Shown here piece after piece: positions 17,738-29,966 of a DNA stretch of 64,000 bases (its first letter is position 1; each line of letters starts with the position of its first letter). Origin of the DNA: an uncultured Ruminococcus sp. (lineage in GTDB: Bacteria; Bacillota; Clostridia; Oscillospirales; Acutalibacteraceae); contig CACYPV010000010.1 of NCBI GenBank assembly GCA_902776375.1, positions 27,442 to 91,441 on the forward strand, given 5' to 3'. The position numbers and the translations under genes were made by a program. Below the pieces are notes generated by a model, which worked only from the letters and a program-made list of their open reading frames with translations, was not told the origin of the DNA and did not search any database.

Positions 17738-19564
17738 ATGGATGTCAGAGAAAACCTGAGAAATATTGCGATCATCGCTCACGTTGACCACGGCAAGACC
17801 ACGCTTGTCGATCAGCTTCTGCGTCAAAGCGGAGTGTTCCGCGAAAACGAGGCGGTCGAGGAGCGCGTTATGGACTCAAACGATCTGGAACGCGAGCGCG
17901 GTATCACTATCCTTTCAAAGCCCACAGCCGTAATGTACAACGGCACCAAGATCAATATCGTAGACACGCCCGGGCACGCTGACTTCGGCGGCGAGGTCGA
18001 GCGTATCCTTCAAATGGTCGACGGCGTAGTTCTGCTTGTCGACGCCTTTGAGGGCTGTATGCCTCAGACCCGCTTCGTGCTGAAAAAAGCCCTCGCTCTG
18101 GGCAAAAAGCCCCTTGTTGTGCTCAACAAGATCGACCGTCCCGGCGCGCGTCCCGAAGAAGTCGTAGACGAAGTTCTCGACCTCTTTATCGAGCTGGGCG
18201 CCGACGAGTCGCAGCTTGAATTCCCCGTTATCTACGCCTCGGCGCGCGACGGCTACGCTGTCACCGATCACACCGAAAAGGGAACCGACATGACTCCGCT
18301 GTTCGAGGCAATCATAAACGAGATCCCCGCGCCCAAGGGCGAGCTCGACGGCGGCTTGCAGATACTCATCTCAAATATCGACGCGGACAGCTACGTCGGC
18401 AGGATCGGCGTAGGCAGGGTCGAGCGCGGCAGGGTCAAGAACGGTCAGTCCGTCACCCTCTGCCACACCGACGGCACCACCAAGGTTGTCAAGATCGGCA
18501 AGCTGTATCAGTTCGAGGGCTTGAAGCGCATCGAGTGCGAAGAGGCGGCTTTGGGCGATCTCGTATGCATAAGCGGCATACAGGATATCAACATCGGCGA
18601 AACGCTCTGCGCAAACGACAATGTTGAGCCCCTCCCCTTTGTCAAGATCGACGAGCCGACCGTCACGATGAATTTCATGGTAAACAACTCACCCTTCGCG
18701 GGCAGAGAGGGCAAATACGTGACCTCGCGCAACATCCGCGACAGGCTGTTCAAAGAGACGGAAACCAATATCGCCCTGCGCGTTGAGGAAACCGACAGTG
18801 CCGACACCTTCAAGGTCTCGGGCAGAGGCGAGCTGCACCTTTCTATTTTGATCGAAACGATGCGCCGCCAGAATTACGAGTTCCAGGTTTCACGCCCTGA
18901 GGTCATCACCAAGACCATCGACGGCAAGCTCTGCGAGCCTATGGAGTACCTTATAGTCGAGGTGCCCGACAACTATGTGGGCGCCGTTATGGAAAAGCTC
19001 GGCTCGCGCAAGGCTGAGCTGATAAACATGGGCGCGCGCTTCGGCGGCGTTACTCACATCGAGTTCCGTATCCCCGCCAGAGGACTTATGGGCTACCGCC
19101 CCGAGTTTCTCACCGACACCAACGGCAACGGAATAATGAACCACGTTTTCGACGGCTACGAGCCGTTCAAAGGCGAGATCGTCACACGTCACCAGGGCTC
19201 GCTAATCGCCTTTGAGACCGGCGACTCCGTGACCTACGGTCTGTACGCCGCTCAGGAGCGCGGCAGGCTGTTCATCGGCGCGGGCACTCCCGTGTACGAG
19301 GGCATGATAGTCGGCGCAAGCCCCAAGGCTGAGGACATCACCGTAAACGTCTGCAAAAAGAAGCACATCACCAACACCCGCGCATCGGGCAGCGACGACG
19401 CGCTCAAGCTGACTCCGCCGACGATAATGTCGCTGGAGCAGTGTCTTGAGTTCATCGCGGACGATGAGCTTGTTGAAGTGACGCCCGAAAACATCCGTAT
19501 GCGCAAGCGCATCCTCTCTAAGGAACAGCGCATGAAGCAGCAGTTCAGAAATAAGAAAAGCTAA
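17738..19564 (+). CDS. typA: Translational GTPase TypA/BipA
   Basis: A 608-residue EF-G-like GTPase that binds the ribosome and is needed under stress and for large-subunit maturation. G motifs are [10 protein letters not shown] (15-24), RGITI near 54, [12 protein letters not shown] near 75 and NKIDRP near 129. Domains II, III, V and the unique C-terminal domain follow at normal length. It has its own promoter and no operon partners. Confidence 0.95.
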   Translation: MDVRENLRNIAIIAHVDHGKTTLVDQLLRQSGVFRENEAVEERVMDSNDLERERGITILSKPTAVMYNGTKINIVDTPGHADFGGEVERILQMVDGVVLLVDAFEGCMPQTRFVLKKALALGKKPLVVLNKIDRPGARPEEVVDEVLDLFIELGADESQLEFPVIYASARDGYAVTDHTEKGTDMTPLFEAIINEIPAPKGELDGGLQILISNIDADSYVGRIGVGRVERGRVKNGQSVTLCHTDGTTKVVKIGKLYQFEGLKRIECEEAALGDLVCISGIQDINIGETLCANDNVEPLPFVKIDEPTVTMNFMVNNSPFAGREGKYVTSRNIRDRLFKETETNIALRVEETDSADTFKVSGRGELHLSILIETMRRQNYEFQVSRPEVITKTIDGKLCEPMEYLIVEVPDNYVGAVMEKLGSRKAELINMGARFGGVTHIEFRIPARGLMGYRPEFLTDTNGNGIMNHVFDGYEPFKGEIVTRHQGSLIAFETGDSVTYGLYAAQERGRLFIGAGTPVYEGMIVGASPKAEDITVNVCKKKHITNTRASGSDDALKLTPPTIMSLEQCLEFIADDELVEVTPENIRMRKRILSKEQRMKQQFRNKKS

Positions 19565-19572
19565 TATTATTC

Positions 19573-19750
19573 CAATTGACAATTTACAATTTACAATTGA
19601 CAATTGCGGGCGGGACACCCGCACCCGATCTGTATTAATGCGGTGCGTGCGCTTTGCGCAGAAAGCTTTATATCAAAGCACGCATTATTATAGATCCGGA
19701 GCGGAGCGACCCTAAATTGTCAATTTTCCATTGTCAACTTTCCATTATAA
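19573..19750. repeat. Composite intergenic repeat (type II core)
   Basis: Left flank: ATTGACA/ATTTACA units. Core: GCGGGCGGGACACCCGC followed by ACCCGATCTGTATTAATGCG, then a long imperfect inverted repeat (GATCTGTATTAATGCG against CGCATTATTATAGATC). Right flank: AATTGTCAATTTTCC units in the opposite orientation. The right flank runs up to the start codon of the exonuclease. Confidence 0.8.
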
Positions 19751-19754
19751 TACT

Positions 19755-20615
19755 ATGCATTATGTTATATTAGATCTGGAGTGGAACAGCGCTTACAGCA
19801 AAACCACTCACCAATTTGTAAATGAAATAATCGAGTTCGGCGCCGTCAAGGTCGACAGCGACTTTAATGAGGTCGGCGAGTTTTCCCGCCTTATCGCGCC
19901 GCGCGTCAAGAAGAAGCTCAACGGCAGAGTAAAACAGCTTACGCACCTCACCAACGAGGACGTCGCCGACGGCGGCAGCTTCCTTTCGGTGGCGTCAAGC
20001 TTCGGCAGCTTTGTCGACGGCGCGGTCATTATGACCTGGGGCACCAGCGACATCCACGCGCTTATCGAAAACTACTCGTTCTACACGGGCAGCAGGCGTA
20101 TCCCCTTCCTTACCGCCTACTGCGACCTTCAGGAATACTGCGAGCGCGCGATCGACCGCTACGACGAGGGCAACCAGATCGGTCTTGGCAGATTTGCCGA
20201 GCTTATCGGCGTTGAGTTTTCCGAGGATGAGCAGCACCGCGCAACGGCGGACGCTGTGCTCAGCCTTAAAATACTAAAGAAGGTCATGGGCAATTATCCG
20301 CTTGAAAAGTGTATTCTAAAGGCGGACTGCGAGGCGTTTTACGACCGCATGCTCTTTAAGAACCACTTTATCACCGACCTGAGCTCGCCAGACATCGACC
20401 GCAGTCAGATGAAGTTCGTATGCGAAAGCTGCGGCAAGCAGGCAAAGCGCGTTAAGCGCTGGAAGCTGCACAACAAAAGCTTCAGCTCCGACTTTTACTG
20501 CAAGTCCTGCGACGAACGCTTTACCGGCAGAGTGTCGTTCAAAAAGCGTTACGACGGAGTAAAGGTGAACAAGCGCATTGTCGCGCCGCGACCGCAAGAA
20601 GCCAAAAAGGAATGA
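19755..20615 (+). CDS. DEDD-family 3'-5' exonuclease with C-terminal zinc ribbon
   Basis: A 286-residue RNase T/DNA-polymerase-III-epsilon-like exonuclease. The metal residues lie in VILDLEWN (D7, E9), TWGTSDIHAL and the HRATADA motif near residue 170. The last 70 residues carry CESCGK and CKSCDE, two CxxC pairs of a zinc ribbon that may bind nucleic acid. Whether it trims RNA or DNA is not evident. The start at 19755 gives the normal family N-terminus, but no Shine-Dalgarno precedes it because a repeat abuts the gene. Confidence 0.82.
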   Translation: MHYVILDLEWNSAYSKTTHQFVNEIIEFGAVKVDSDFNEVGEFSRLIAPRVKKKLNGRVKQLTHLTNEDVADGGSFLSVASSFGSFVDGAVIMTWGTSDIHALIENYSFYTGSRRIPFLTAYCDLQEYCERAIDRYDEGNQIGLGRFAELIGVEFSEDEQHRATADAVLSLKILKKVMGNYPLEKCILKADCEAFYDRMLFKNHFITDLSSPDIDRSQMKFVCESCGKQAKRVKRWKLHNKSFSSDFYCKSCDERFTGRVSFKKRYDGVKVNKRIVAPRPQEAKKE

Positions 20616-20631
20616 CCCTGAATAAACGAAC

Positions 20632-20660
20632 AAGCCTTCTCCACTGCGGAGAAGGCTTTT
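20632..20660 (+). terminator. Rho-independent terminator after the exonuclease gene
   Basis: AAGCCTTCTCC and GGAGAAGGCTT form an 11-base stem with a five-base loop, followed by TTTTG. It lies between convergent genes and may also help end comF transcription. Confidence 0.85.
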
Positions 20661-20675
20661 GTGTTGCGATATATA

Positions 20676-21314
20676 CTACGACGGGGTAACGCACACCACG
20701 GCGCAGCTCACGTTACCGCACCCTGCTTTCTTCAACATTTCCGCGCACTGCCCTATCGTGTTGCCGGTCGTCATTATGTCGTCGATCAGCAAGATCTTTT
20801 TGTTCTTCACAACAGATTTATCGATGACCCGATAAACGCCCTTTACGTTCTCAAAGCGCAGTGAACGGCTCAGGGTGTGCTGCGGTTTGTTTTTCTTATA
20901 CTTTTCCAAAAGCTCCGCGCACGGTATGCCCGTCAGCTTTGAAAGCTCCTTTGCCAGCAAGGCGGCATGGTTAAAGCCTTCCCTTCTCAGCTTCTTTTTA
21001 TGCATGGGCACAAAGGTCACGTAATCGAAGGACGTCAGGTCATAAACGTCCAAAACCGCGTATAGCAAAAGCAGCGCGAGCGGGCGGGCGTAATACTTCT
21101 TCTTGCCGAACTTAAAGCATTTTACGGCGTAGGCGTATTCGTCGATATAAAGCAACGGTGCGCAGCAAGGCACGCCGCCCATAATGAATTCCTCGTAAAC
21201 AACGCCGGGCAGCTTGCTTTTGCAGCTGTCGCAGAAATCCTTTTCAGCCGGGATCACCTCGCGGCAAAACGGGCAGCGCTTTGGAAACAGCGCCGATATA
21301 ATACGGTTTTTCAT
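20676..21314 (-). CDS. ComF-family phosphoribosyltransferase-like protein
   Basis: A 212-residue ComF protein. The N-terminal zinc finger has CPFC and CDSC pairs (about 13-34). The C-terminal type I PRTase fold has ILLIDDIMTTGNT, the PRPP-binding loop. ComFC homologues help internalise single-stranded DNA in natural transformation, although no other competence gene is in the window. Length and domain order are normal. Confidence 0.88.
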   Translation of the reverse strand: MKNRIISALFPKRCPFCREVIPAEKDFCDSCKSKLPGVVYEEFIMGGVPCCAPLLYIDEYAYAVKCFKFGKKKYYARPLALLLLYAVLDVYDLTSFDYVTFVPMHKKKLRREGFNHAALLAKELSKLTGIPCAELLEKYKKNKPQHTLSRSLRFENVKGVYRVIDKSVVKNKKILLIDDIMTTGNTIGQCAEMLKKAGCGNVSCAVVCVTPS

Positions 21315-21375
21315 AATGGTTCACAGGTGCAAAAAAGGAGTGTGCAAAACTGCACACCCCTGTTTTTGTTTTAAA

Positions 21376-22434
21376 TTAATACTGTCTTCTCTTTCTTGCA
21401 AGGAAGAATACGCCGATAGCCGCGATCATAACGCCGCCGATGATGAAGTAAACAGTAGTGTCCTCACCGGAGGTAACGGAACCGGTGCTGGTGCCGCCGG
21501 AGCTGCCGCCGTAGGTGGTGCCGCCTGTGCTGCCGCCTGTGGTGTTGCCTGTGGTGTTGCCGCCGTCCTGGTTGTTGCCGCCCTGGTTGCCGCCTTGGTT
21601 GCCGCCGTCCTGGCTGCCACTGTCGCTGAGAGTAGACTTGGAAGCGTCCCAATCAAGCTTAGCGCCTGCGTCGGTAGCCTTCTTTACCTGCGCTTCAACC
21701 TGAGACTTGCTCAGACCGAGCTTACCGGCGATATCGTCGATAGTCTGCTGCTCGTTTTTGCCGTTGAACTTGGTAGCGTTCTTGATACTGGAAGCATCAG
21801 TGGTGCTGATAAACTTGTAGAATACGGATTCATTGTTCTCGCCGGGCCAATAAGCGTCGCCGATGAGGTTACCGATAGAGGTAATGCAAATGGGGTTGCC
21901 GTTCTTGCCGCTCTGCCACTTAACGATAAAGCTTGACTTGTTGGAGTCAACAGCATTCTCTACTGTGCCGCCGGGGCAATATGCTGTGTCGCCGTAGTTG
22001 TCGGTGGTGATGATAAGGTCGCAGGTCTGTACACCCCAGTCAGCTGTAAAGATACAGTTGTAAGGACCGCCGCTGCCGAGATCAAAACCGGCGCTGCCGA
22101 GGTCGAAGGACCAAATTCCGTCGCCCTCATCGGTCATGAAACCCTTTTTGGAGCCCCATGTGATGAGCTGGGTGCCTGTGGTGTGATCGTTAAGGAAGAA
22201 AGTGATCTTCTTGAAGTTTTTCCAATCAGCGGGAACCTTGAATTTAACTACCTTGCCTGCGCTTGTAGTTTCGGAACCTTCTTCCGCACCTACAGAAGAA
22301 TCGTCAGCCGCAGCAACAACTGAATCATCAGCCGCAGCAACAGCTTCTTCGTTCTCCGCAGCAGTTGCAGCGATAGCCGCGGTGCTGCCGATAAGCATAG
22401 CAGCGATTGCAATGCTTGCTATTTTCTTGAACAT
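21376..22434 (-). CDS. Secreted, membrane-anchored protein with possible starch-binding module
   Basis: A 352-residue surface protein. A signal peptide (1-26, ending AIAATAA) is followed by a beta-rich domain with ITFFLNDHTTG, GIWSFDLGSAGFDLG and YWPGENNESVFYKF, resembling CBM26-like or starch-adherence modules of Ruminococcus; this similarity is inferred. A helical segment (about 222-255) and a Gly/Asn/Thr-rich linker (about 270-325) lead to a C-terminal transmembrane helix and KRR. There is no LPXTG. It has its own promoter and AGGAGG site. Confidence 0.7.
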   Translation of the reverse strand: MFKKIASIAIAAMLIGSTAAIAATAAENEEAVAAADDSVVAAADDSSVGAEEGSETTSAGKVVKFKVPADWKNFKKITFFLNDHTTGTQLITWGSKKGFMTDEGDGIWSFDLGSAGFDLGSGGPYNCIFTADWGVQTCDLIITTDNYGDTAYCPGGTVENAVDSNKSSFIVKWQSGKNGNPICITSIGNLIGDAYWPGENNESVFYKFISTTDASSIKNATKFNGKNEQQTIDDIAGKLGLSKSQVEAQVKKATDAGAKLDWDASKSTLSDSGSQDGGNQGGNQGGNNQDGGNTTGNTTGGSTGGTTYGGSSGGTSTGSVTSGEDTTVYFIIGGVMIAAIGVFFLARKRRQY

Positions 22435-22470
22435 TTGTAACTCCTCCTAAATTGTCCATAGTCCGAGAAC

Positions 22471-22498
22471 ATTATATCTCAGTAAAATAATTATACAA
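22471..22498 (-). promoter_or_regulatory. Sigma-A promoter of the surface-protein gene
   Basis: On the minus strand TTGTAT, a 16-base spacer and TATAAT lie about 40 bases upstream of the start. Confidence 0.65.
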
Positions 22499-22646
22499 TA
22501 AATAATTTAAAACTTCAATACTTTTTTAAATTATTTTTCTGCCGGAATTCACAAGAAAATTATGTTAATTTTGTGTCAAATCTACAACTTATTCATATAG
22601 AATGACCGTTTCTCCCGTATTATTCCGGAATCAAAATTTCGCTTGA

Positions 22647-25280
<2,634 letters not shown>

Positions 25281-25385
25281 TTTTGATTACTCCTTTTTTT
25301 AGCGCGCCTTTGGATAAGTTTATTTAATCTAAAAAATATATTAACGGCGCATCATAGATTGATTTATATCAAAGCTTTTATTATC

Positions 25386-25455
25386 TAAACTTATATCTTA
25401 TTACTTAAAACTTATTACTTATAACTTATTACTTATAACTCACTAGCCGCTAGCC
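25386..25455. repeat. Tandem ACTTATA-type repeat
   Basis: Repeated TTACTTATAACTTA units run into GCCGCTA units. No GC-rich core. The last unit supplies the TAG stop of the U32 gene, which reads leftward into the repeat. It lies downstream of that gene and upstream of alaS. Confidence 0.75.
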
Positions 25456-26676
25456 GCTGACATCCCGTTTCCTCCTGATCACCGAGCCCGCCGGAACAGC
25501 CCTGTCGGCTTTCAGCGTGAGTATCTCCATCGGGTGGGGCGCGCTATCAACGCTCTCCCCCGCCTCATTTTCAAGGCTGAGGCACTTTATCAAAAACGGG
25601 AATCCGTCGGGCGGCAGCACGTCGAGCGTATCGCCGACCCAAAACTTGTTGCGCTGAGAGATGACCGAGGTCGTATCATCTACGCTCTTTTCGCAGAACG
25701 CCACGTTGTCGTAGTGGCGGATATAACCGCCGCTCTGCGTCTCCTGCCCCGGCTCCGTGCCGAAGTAAAAGCCCGTGCTGTAAGCGCGGTGGCTTATCTT
25801 TTCGAGCTCCTCCTTCATCCACGGCTCAACCGTGAACGGGTCGCCCTGCTCAAAATAAGCGTCGAGCGCCTTGCGGTACGCGTTGGTGGTGACGGCGGTG
25901 TAGTAGGCGGTTTTCGCCCTGCCCTCGATTTTAAAGCTTGAAACGCCCGCCTTGACAAGCTCGGGGATATGCTCGATCATGCACATATCGCGCGAATTAT
26001 ACAGGAAAGTGCCTTGGCTGTCCTCCTCGACCGGGAAGAACTGCCCGTCGCGGGTCTCCTCAAAAAGGTGGTACTTCCAGCGGCAGGGCTGCGCGCAGTC
26101 GCCGTGGTTGGCATCGCGCCCTGTGAGATAGCTTGAAATAAGGCACCTGCCCGAGAACGAAACGCACATAGCGCCGTGCACGAAGCACTCGATCTCGAGC
26201 TCCTTAGGCGCCTTCGCGCGTATCTCGGCGATCTCGTCAAGCGGTATCTCGCGCGCCATGACGACCCTTGAAGCGCCCAAATCATACAGCGCCTTGGCGG
26301 CGGCGTAATTGGTGACGCCCGCCTGAGTAGACACGTGCCGCGCAACCTTGGGCGCGTAGCGCTTAGCCATTTCAAAAACGCCCATGTCGGCTATTATCAG
26401 CGCGTCGACGCCGCAGTCCTGCGCCATCATAAGGAAGTCCGGCAGCGCGGCGAGCTCGCCGTTGCGCGGAAGGATGTTGCAGGTGAGATGGATTTTTTTG
26501 TTCATGGAATGTGCCAGCTCACACGCCGCTTTGAGCTCATTATCGTCAAAGTTTTTCGGCGCGGAGCGCATTCCAAAGCTTTTTCCGGCAAGAAACACCG
26601 CGTCCGCCCCGAAGCTCAGGGCAGAACGCAGGCATTCCCAATCTCCCGCAGGAGATAATATTTCAGGTTTTTTCAT
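25450..26676 (-). CDS. U32-family protein (TrhP/YegQ-like)
   Basis: About 408 residues, matching the peptidase U32 family. Members are now known to act in tRNA or rRNA hydroxylation (TrhP, RlhA) and ubiquinone hydroxylation rather than proteolysis. The start KKPEILSPAGDWE, HGAMCVSFSGRC and GDCAQPCRW with conserved cysteines (possible [4Fe-4S] ligands), and FKIEGRAK are diagnostic. ATG 26676 gives the canonical start; a GTG at 26691 overlapping mltG is the alternative. It follows mltG with overlap, so they share a transcript. Confidence 0.82.
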   Translation of the reverse strand: MKKPEILSPAGDWECLRSALSFGADAVFLAGKSFGMRSAPKNFDDNELKAACELAHSMNKKIHLTCNILPRNGELAALPDFLMMAQDCGVDALIIADMGVFEMAKRYAPKVARHVSTQAGVTNYAAAKALYDLGASRVVMAREIPLDEIAEIRAKAPKELEIECFVHGAMCVSFSGRCLISSYLTGRDANHGDCAQPCRWKYHLFEETRDGQFFPVEEDSQGTFLYNSRDMCMIEHIPELVKAGVSSFKIEGRAKTAYYTAVTTNAYRKALDAYFEQGDPFTVEPWMKEELEKISHRAYSTGFYFGTEPGQETQSGGYIRHYDNVAFCEKSVDDTTSVISQRNKFWVGDTLDVLPPDGFPFLIKCLSLENEAGESVDSAPHPMEILTLKADRAVPAGSVIRRKRDVSG

Positions 26677-26687
26677 CTTTATCAGCG

Positions 26688-28022
26688 TCACTTCTTAATA
26701 AGCTCCAGATTCGCTTCGTGCTCGTAGATAGTCGTGCCGTAATACGGCGTTCCGTCCTTATCGTGGCAGAAGTAGTAGTAGCTGGTAGCGGGAGGCAGCA
26801 GCGCCGCCTTTACAGCCTCGTTGCCGGGGTTGCAGATGGGTCCCGGGGGAAGTCCTTCTATGGTGTAAGTATCGTACTTGCTCTTGTAGTTCTTGCTAGC
26901 CGTTGCCGGTAACGCCTCGGCGGAACGGTAGGGATAGTACTTTGTGGAGTCGAGGCTGAGGTAATCAACGCCCATGTCGACGTCCGCTTCCAGACGATTG
27001 TGCAGGATGGAGGAGATGATGTACATATCGTCCTTGTTAGCCGCCTCCGCCTGAATGATTGACGCGATAGTCAATACCTGATCGAGGTTGTATGGCGAAT
27101 TGGTCTTGCTGATCATCTTATGGATAGAGTACATCTTATCGTAACCGTCGAACACCTGCTTGTGATAAAGCTTGCTTTCAAAGTTGTTCAGGAACTTGTA
27201 TATGATACTGATCGGTTCGTCGTACTGATAAAAAATGTATTTATCGGGATACAGGTAGCCCTCGAGCTTATAGTAGCGGTTCGCTGCGTTTTTGATATCC
27301 TTGATAAAGTCAAAGTCCTCGTCAAACTTGTCGGACGAACACAAATCGAGGAATTCCTGCTTATTCTCCGCGGCAAGCGCCTTGTCGGATATTAGCTGAT
27401 CGGCTATTTCAAGGACGTTCATACCCTCGATGATAGTCACCTCAACGGTATCGGTACGGCTGGAATTACCGGTGAGATTTGAAAGGATCGCCTGATAATC
27501 CATGTCCTTGCGCAGCTCGTAAGTACCCTGATTGAATTTATCGGATTTTGTAAGCTCGGCGAACTTTTTGAAGTAGGTGCCCTCTTTGATAACGCCGCTG
27601 CTAACAAGCAGATCGGTCACGGTATCAAGCGAAGCTTTGTCGGGGATCTTTACAGATACCACGGTGTCGTCGGTGCGGTTGATCGCCAGCAGATCGTTCA
27701 TACCGGTCACGACGTACGCCGAAACCATTGCGCCCACCAGCAAAATGGAAACGAGCCACATGATGCGGAAGATACGCCTGTTGCGCTTGTTGCGCTTTTT
27801 CAGCTCACGCTTTTGGGCGCGCTCGCGCTTCTTCTGCGATTTTTTGGACTCGCGGGCGATCTGCTCTTTTACGTCCTGTCCGCTGAAGGAGTTTATAACC
27901 TGCTTTTCGTCGCCGGCAGGCGGAGCGCCCAAAGCGTCCTCGGAAATATTCAGATGAAAGTTTTCGGCTTTTTTGCGCCGCTGCTCGTCAAAGCTTTTGC
28001 GGTCAATGTTGTTATTATCCAT
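26688..28022 (-). CDS. mltG: Endolytic transglycosylase MltG (YceG-like)
   Basis: A 444-residue membrane protein that cuts nascent peptidoglycan strands. A charged cytoplasmic region rich in Lys/Arg (20-85) leads to one transmembrane helix (about 87-110). An extracellular LysM-like part follows, then the YceG catalytic domain with LEGYLYPDKYIF, IASIIQAEA and GLPPGPICNPG. The N-terminal tail is longer than in E. coli. Possible operon: cyclo-ligase, mltG, U32. Confidence 0.9.
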   Translation of the reverse strand: MDNNNIDRKSFDEQRRKKAENFHLNISEDALGAPPAGDEKQVINSFSGQDVKEQIARESKKSQKKRERAQKRELKKRNKRNRRIFRIMWLVSILLVGAMVSAYVVTGMNDLLAINRTDDTVVSVKIPDKASLDTVTDLLVSSGVIKEGTYFKKFAELTKSDKFNQGTYELRKDMDYQAILSNLTGNSSRTDTVEVTIIEGMNVLEIADQLISDKALAAENKQEFLDLCSSDKFDEDFDFIKDIKNAANRYYKLEGYLYPDKYIFYQYDEPISIIYKFLNNFESKLYHKQVFDGYDKMYSIHKMISKTNSPYNLDQVLTIASIIQAEAANKDDMYIISSILHNRLEADVDMGVDYLSLDSTKYYPYRSAEALPATASKNYKSKYDTYTIEGLPPGPICNPGNEAVKAALLPPATSYYYFCHDKDGTPYYGTTIYEHEANLELIKK

Positions 28023-28033
28023 TCATAAACCTC

Positions 28034-28618
28034 TTATTTCATTCGATTGATAAACTTTTCTGTTACCAGAATATCCGTATGTCTGTCGTGATTGCCGCGT
28101 GGAAGCTGCTTTTCGGTGTACTTTGAAAAGCAAATGCCCGCGGTCGTTCCCTTGAATTCATTCAGGAAACGGTCGTAATAGCCCTTGCCGAAGCCCACGC
28201 GGTAGCCCTCTAAATCAAAGCACAGCCCGGGAACGATGCAAAGCCCGCGCGAACGGTCGGTGATCTTTTCGCATTTTTCGGGGTCGGGCTCCATAAGCGA
28301 GAACGTGCCGCGCTCCAAATCATCAAACGAGCTTATTTTGTAAAAATCCATCATGCCCGATTTGTTAAGGCAGCGCGGAACGGCAACAAGCTTTCCGCTT
28401 TCGAGCGCGTCGGCTATTATTCCGTGCGTGTCGCACTCGATCGGCGAGGAAACAAATATAAACAGGGTATCGCAGGCCTTATACTCATCCATGTCCAGCA
28501 CCCTTTGCGTAAGCGCTTTATCGAGCTTCGCCTTCACGTCGGGCGGACATTCCTCTCTGAGCTTGCGGTAACGCGCCCTCAGCCTGCGTTTTTCCTCTCT
28601 AACGTTGATCAGAAACAT
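28034..28618 (-). CDS. 5-formyltetrahydrofolate cyclo-ligase
   Basis: A 194-residue enzyme that converts 5-formyl-THF to 5,10-methenyl-THF using ATP. The substrate and nucleotide motif GFGKGYYDRFL is near residue 140 and the N-terminal RARYRKLREECPP helix is typical. Its start overlaps the end of the DJ-1-like gene, so it belongs to the same transcript. Confidence 0.9.
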   Translation of the reverse strand: MFLINVREEKRRLRARYRKLREECPPDVKAKLDKALTQRVLDMDEYKACDTLFIFVSSPIECDTHGIIADALESGKLVAVPRCLNKSGMMDFYKISSFDDLERGTFSLMEPDPEKCEKITDRSRGLCIVPGLCFDLEGYRVGFGKGYYDRFLNEFKGTTAGICFSKYTEKQLPRGNHDRHTDILVTEKFINRMK

Positions 28619-29148
28619 TGCATATCACTCAGCACCTTGTCGGCGTTCGTCTTACCCAAGGCGTAGCTTACGATAGCATGACCGAACTCGATGGCGCAGC
28701 CCGCGCCCTTTGAGGTGATAACGTTGCCGTCGGTCTCAACGTGTGCGCCGGTATGGATAGCGCCGTCAAGCGCTTTTTCAAAGCCGGGGAAGCAGGTGGC
28801 GCGTCTGTCGACAAGCAGACCCATTTCGCCGAATATGGAAGGCGCCGCGCAGATGGAAGCTACGAGCTTGCCGTTCTCATAGCAGCGCTTTACGCACTCG
28901 ATGACCTTCCCGTTCTTCTTGAGGTTGAGCGTGCCGGGCATTCCTCCGGGAAGGATCGCGCCGTCGACGTCATCAAACGAAACGTCGTCGATAGCGACGT
29001 CGGACTGAACGCAGACGCCGTTGGAGCTTTGCACCGAAGCTCCCGTAACACCCACGGTCTTTACGTCAAGACCGGCGCGGCGCATAACGTCCAGCGGCGC
29101 CATAGCCTCGGTTATCTCGAAGCCGTTCGCCAAAAACAAATAATACAT
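28609..29148 (-). CDS. DJ-1/PfpI-family protein
   Basis: About 179 residues with the DJ-1 fold. The nucleophile elbow SICAAPSIFGE holds the conserved Cys, and the N-terminal FLANGFEITEAMAPLDVMRRAG matches YajL/ThiJ-type members. Related proteins are proposed glyoxalases, chaperones or redox sensors; the role here is open. ATG 29148 is preferred for GGAAAGG upstream; an earlier ATG at 29166 lacks a ribosome site. Confidence 0.85.
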   Translation of the reverse strand: MYYLFLANGFEITEAMAPLDVMRRAGLDVKTVGVTGASVQSSNGVCVQSDVAIDDVSFDDVDGAILPGGMPGTLNLKKNGKVIECVKRCYENGKLVASICAAPSIFGEMGLLVDRRATCFPGFEKALDGAIHTGAHVETDGNVITSKGAGCAIEFGHAIVSYALGKTNADKVLSDMQCF

Positions 29149-29171
29149 ATTATCATACCTTTCCAAATGAT

Positions 29172-29966
29172 TTATTGTAACGTCAATCCGATATATACAT
29201 CGTTTATGCTTTCGCTGCCGTTGAGCGGCTTTATCATTCCGCAGCGCTGAGGCTCGCAGCCCTCAAAGTCCGGATTCAACGCGCTGCCGGTAAGCGTGAA
29301 CCGCCTTATCCCCTCGGCGTACAGCGAGGTTTTTAATTCTTTAATGGAATCATATATTGCGTAAAAGACCTCGGCGTTGTCATCGTCGCTTTCGTAAAGA
29401 GCGAAAACCCGGCGGTTTTTCAAAGCCTTGGCGCCGTAGCAGCCGTAATATTCCTCGGCAAATTTGATGAAGTTATTATTCCACAAAAGAAATTTATCTG
29501 TATTGCAGCTTTGCAGTTGCCGCAAATCGGGCTCTCCGCCGCGGTTTTCTCCGCTAACGGCAGAAAACTCGCTTCGGCAAACCGAACAGCCCTCAGTATA
29601 ACCAAGCCGCGCGTAAAAGCGGTAAAGCCCTTCGTTGGCGGGCGTGAGCACGGAATAACAGTCGCCGCGCTTTTCCGCATCATCCAGCGCGTAGCCTATC
29701 AACGCGGACATTATGCCGCGCCGCCTGTGTTCGGGCAGGGTCGCCGCGCCGCAAAGGTAATGCGCGGGCTTGCCGCAAAGAGTGCAGTCGATAAGATACA
29801 CAGCGGCTATTATCGTTTCATCCTCAACGGCAGCGTAGCCGTGAAGGTGAGGTAAATTTCTTTCAAAGAATAATCTTGCGGCTTCTTCCTTTTCGTCAAA
29901 GCAGCGCAGCCAAAGGCTTATTAGCCGCTCTGTTTCGCCGCTTTGCGTTTTACGGTAAGTTATCAT
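29172..29966 (-). CDS. GNAT-family acetyltransferase
   Basis: A 264-residue protein with an N-terminal GNAT domain: AATLPEHRRRGIMSALIGYAL (the acetyl-CoA loop) and YRFYARLGYTEG. The C-terminal 110 residues may be the sterol-carrier-like half of Eis-type GNATs, but similarity is weak by eye. It overlaps the DUF2156 gene by four bases. Confidence 0.75.
   Translation of the reverse strand: MITYRKTQSGETERLISLWLRCFDEKEEAARLFFERNLPHLHGYAAVEDETIIAAVYLIDCTLCGKPAHYLCGAATLPEHRRRGIMSALIGYALDDAEKRGDCYSVLTPANEGLYRFYARLGYTEGCSVCRSEFSAVSGENRGGEPDLRQLQSCNTDKFLLWNNNFIKFAEEYYGCYGAKALKNRRVFALYESDDDNAEVFYAIYDSIKELKTSLYAEGIRRFTLTGSALNPDFEGCEPQRCGMIKPLNGSESINDVYIGLTLQ

Noticed and set aside
25281-25450. T-box leader before alaS
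   Set aside because: No T-box sequence (GGTGGNACCGCG-like) or specifier hairpin; the region is short and repeat-filled.
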